6,516 nucleotides of DNA from Phycisphaerae bacterium (GTDB lineage Bacteria; Planctomycetota; Phycisphaerae; UBA1845; Fen-1342), in the NCBI GenBank assembly GCA_026984555.1, contig JALSRY010000782.1, positions 1 to 6,516 of the forward strand, read 5' to 3'. Positions 5,133-6,516 of this stretch are shown here, in pieces. The translations under genes and the position numbers were made by a program. The notes under the pieces were generated by a model that ran no database searches, was not told the DNA's origin, and saw only the letters and a list, made by a program, of their open reading frames with translations. Each line of letters opens with the position of its first letter. Position 1 is the stretch's first letter.

Positions 5133-6275
5133 CTATGTTTCCGCCAGGAGGTTGCGCGCGATGACGATCCGCTGGATCTCGCTGGTGCCCTCGTAGATCC
5201 GCGTGACGCGGACGTCGCGATAGAGTTGTTCGATGCGGAACTCGTTGCAATACCCGTAGCCGCCGTGGATCTGCACCCCCCGGTCCGCGATTCGGCCGGC
5301 GGCTTCGGTTGCGTAGAGCTTGGCCATCGAGGCGGCTTGCGAGTAGGTCCGGCCCTGGTCCTTGAGCCACGTTGCCTTGTCGATCAACTGTTCGGCGGCC
5401 ATCAATTCGGTCTGGCTGTCGGCGATCATGGTCTGCACCGCCTGGAAGTCGGCGATCGGTCGGCCGAACTGTTCGCGGTCGCGCGCGTAGCTGACCATCA
5501 GGTCGAGACAGGCGGCGGCGATACCGGCGGCCTGCGAGGAGATCCCGATTCGTCCGCCGTCGAGCGCGGATAGGGCGATGCGCAGCCCCCAACCGGGTTT
5601 GCCGAGCAGGTTGTCTTCGGGAATGAAGACGTTGTCGAGGCTCATTTCCGCCGTCTCGGACGCGCGCAGCCCCATCTTGCCGTGGATGATGTTGCGTTGG
5701 AGGCCTTCCGACTCGGCGTCCATCAGGAACATGCTCAGCGCGCCGGCGTGCTCGCCGTCGGCCATGCGCGCCAGCACGACGAACCAGCGGCCGGTGATGC
5801 CGTTGGTGACCCACATCTTCGCGCCGGAGAGCCGCCAGCCGCCCCCGACCCGTTCGGCGCGGGTCTTGGCCGATCCGGGGTCGGAGCCGGCGTCGGGTTC
5901 GGAGATCGCGAACGCGGCCAGGTTGCCGGGCGAAGCAAGCGTGGGAAGAATGTCGTCGCGAACGTGCGCACTCGCGAAATGTTGTACGACCTCGCACACC
6001 ATGCTGTGCACCGCGATCGTGACCGCCACGCTGGGTGAGGCGTAGGCCAGCTCGCGGATGATCCGCGCGTAGCAGGTGGTGGGCAGGTCGAGTCCCCCGT
6101 GGTCCTCGGGGATTCGCATGCTCATCAAGCCCATTTCGTACAGCGAACCCAGCGCCGCACAACACGAGCTCTCGGAGCGATCCCACTCGATATCCTGGGG
6201 CGTCAGCTCCGCGCGGGCATAGTCGCGCACCGTTTCCACCATCAGACGGTGGTCGTCGGACAGCTCCATTACCAT
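5133..6275 (-). CDS. Acyl-CoA dehydrogenase (FAD-dependent, short/branched-chain type)
   Basis: This 380-residue protein, the normal length for the family, catalyses alpha-beta dehydrogenation of an acyl-CoA with FAD and passes electrons to electron-transferring flavoprotein. The FAD/substrate signature FAISEPDAGSD is at 122-132, GAKMWVTNG at 151-159, and DREQFGRPIADFQAVQ at 266-281. The C-terminal signature QIHGGYGY is at 335-342 and RIYEGTSEIQR at 359-369, where Glu362 is the catalytic base in the position used by short- and medium-chain enzymes. The ATG at 6275 is preferred because GAGGGAG stands 11 nt upstream; a second ATG at 6269 gives a protein two residues shorter and is possible. A further in-frame ATG at 6329 lies in the leader hairpin region and is unlikely. 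A good promoter lies upstream. Members of this type act in butanoyl-CoA, isovaleryl-CoA or 2-methylacyl-CoA oxidation; the exact substrate is not assignable. The gene converges with the thioesterase gene. Confidence 0.94.
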   Translation of the reverse strand: MVMELSDDHRLMVETVRDYARAELTPQDIEWDRSESSCCAALGSLYEMGLMSMRIPEDHGGLDLPTTCYARIIRELAYASPSVAVTIAVHSMVCEVVQHFASAHVRDDILPTLASPGNLAAFAISEPDAGSDPGSAKTRAERVGGGWRLSGAKMWVTNGITGRWFVVLARMADGEHAGALSMFLMDAESEGLQRNIIHGKMGLRASETAEMSLDNVFIPEDNLLGKPGWGLRIALSALDGGRIGISSQAAGIAAACLDLMVSYARDREQFGRPIADFQAVQTMIADSQTELMAAEQLIDKATWLKDQGRTYSQAASMAKLYATEAAGRIADRGVQIHGGYGYCNEFRIEQLYRDVRVTRIYEGTSEIQRIVIARNLLAET

Positions 6276-6286
6276 AGCGTGACGTA

Positions 6287-6293
6287 CTCCCTC
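6287..6293 (-). promoter_or_regulatory. Ribosome binding site of the acyl-CoA dehydrogenase gene
   Basis: GAGGGAG on the minus strand ends 11 nt before the ATG at 6275 and 17 nt before the alternative ATG at 6269. The distance favours the upstream ATG. The site begins 12 nt after the 3' foot of a leader hairpin. Confidence 0.5.
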
Positions 6294-6305
6294 GCCGGTG
6301 GAGAT

Positions 6306-6335
6306 GCACGGCCACCCTGGCGGTGGCACGCGTGC
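6306..6335 (-). other. Bulged hairpin in the acyl-CoA dehydrogenase leader
   Basis: GCACG (6306-6310) pairs with CGTGC (6331-6335), and GCCACC (6311-6316) pairs with GGTGGC (6322-6327). The two stems stack into 11 bp around a 5-nt loop, with a 3-nt bulge (6328-6330) on one side. The structure lies 12 nt upstream of the Shine-Dalgarno in the predicted 5' leader. It could affect ribosome access or message stability. No known riboswitch class is recognised. Confidence 0.4.
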
Positions 6336-6400
6336 TTCTGGATTCGTAAGCCAACAAGCGACCAGCGACGGAGTATCGACAGTCGCCCTGGGCGGCTAAG

Positions 6401-6428
6401 ATTGTACGGGCTGAGCGCCGCTTGCCAA
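6401..6428 (-). promoter_or_regulatory. Sigma-70-type promoter for the acyl-CoA dehydrogenase gene
   Basis: On the minus strand TTGGCA (rc of 6423-6428, 5 of 6 match to TTGACA) is followed after 16 bp by TACAAT (rc of 6401-6406, 5 of 6 match to TATAAT). This is the best promoter match seen in the window. Transcription would start near 6394, leaving a leader of about 119 nt. It lies just downstream of a probable terminator for the preceding gene, which is a sensible order for a gene boundary. Confidence 0.55.
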
Positions 6429-6453
6429 AGCCCGCTTACGCGAACAAGACGCG

Positions 6454-6508
6454 AAAAGCCCGGACGGCGGAACCGGGGGCGCTCCTCGCGGCCGGTTCCC
6501 CCCCGGGT
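6454..6508 (-). terminator. Probable intrinsic terminator of a minus-strand gene beyond the right edge
   Basis: Inner arms GGAACCGG (6469-6476) and CCGGTTCC (6492-6499) form a perfect 8-bp stem. Outer arms CCCGG (6459-6463) and CCGGG (6503-6507) extend it across an internal loop, with a G-T pair at 6458/6508. Read on the minus strand, the stem is followed directly by TTTT (rc of 6454-6457). The T-run is short, so termination may be partial. On the plus strand there is no T-run. The gene it would end lies outside the window. Confidence 0.42.
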
Positions 6509-6516
6509 GCGAACCC

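Noticed and set aside
4945..6357. Minus-strand 470-codon frame overlapping the acyl-CoA dehydrogenase
   Set aside because: It is a shifted frame of the dehydrogenase gene with an Arg/Pro-rich translation; the dehydrogenase frame has all family signatures.
6492..6516. T-arm-like GGGTGCGAACCC at the right edge, suggesting a tRNA
   Set aside because: No anticodon arm, D-arm or acceptor pairing can be laid out in the bases before it; the same bases fit better as part of a terminator hairpin.

Overview
The window is GC-rich (about two thirds G+C by eye) and holds six protein genes in two divergently transcribed blocks plus one convergent gene. There is no rRNA, tRNA, CRISPR array, insertion sequence or phage gene. 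The genes are ordinary metabolic chromosome genes. The combination of a rhamnulokinase-lutAB operon, a stand-alone aspartokinase regulatory (tandem ACT) protein, high GC and mostly weak Shine-Dalgarno sites would fit a Planctomycetes/Phycisphaerae-like bacterium. That placement is inference: no marker gene is present.

Left block, minus strand (3698 down to 6): rhaB-lutA-lutB, packed as an operon. rhaB stops 4 nt before the lutA start, and lutA and lutB overlap by 4 nt (ATGA). The products make a coherent pathway. Rhamnulokinase commits L-rhamnulose to cleavage into DHAP and L-lactaldehyde. Lactaldehyde can be oxidised to L-lactate, and LutA/LutB are subunits of the iron-sulfur L-lactate dehydrogenase complex that makes pyruvate. 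The third subunit (lutC), the isomerase, the aldolase and the aldehyde dehydrogenase are not in the window. lutB ends 5 bases from the left edge, so lutC could lie just outside.

Divergent intergenic region (3699-4067): no credible gene. It holds two perfect palindromes, a hairpin, a plausible plus-strand promoter next to a direct repeat, and a weak minus-strand promoter that would make the rhaB message leaderless.

Right block, plus strand (4068-5119): a 183-residue stand-alone tandem-ACT protein resembling the C-terminal regulatory half of aspartate kinase, then a YciA-like hot-dog acyl-CoA thioesterase. A strong 9-bp hairpin lies between them.

Far right, minus strand (6275 down to 5133): an acyl-CoA dehydrogenase convergent with the thioesterase, with only 13 bp between the stops. 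Its upstream region contains a good sigma-70-type promoter, a roughly 119-nt leader with a bulged hairpin next to the Shine-Dalgarno site, and, at the window edge, a probable terminator of another minus-strand gene outside the window.

I found no clearly new multi-gene system. The most notable items are the stand-alone aspartokinase ACT module, the rhamnose-to-lactate operon logic, and the structured leader of the acyl-CoA dehydrogenase gene.
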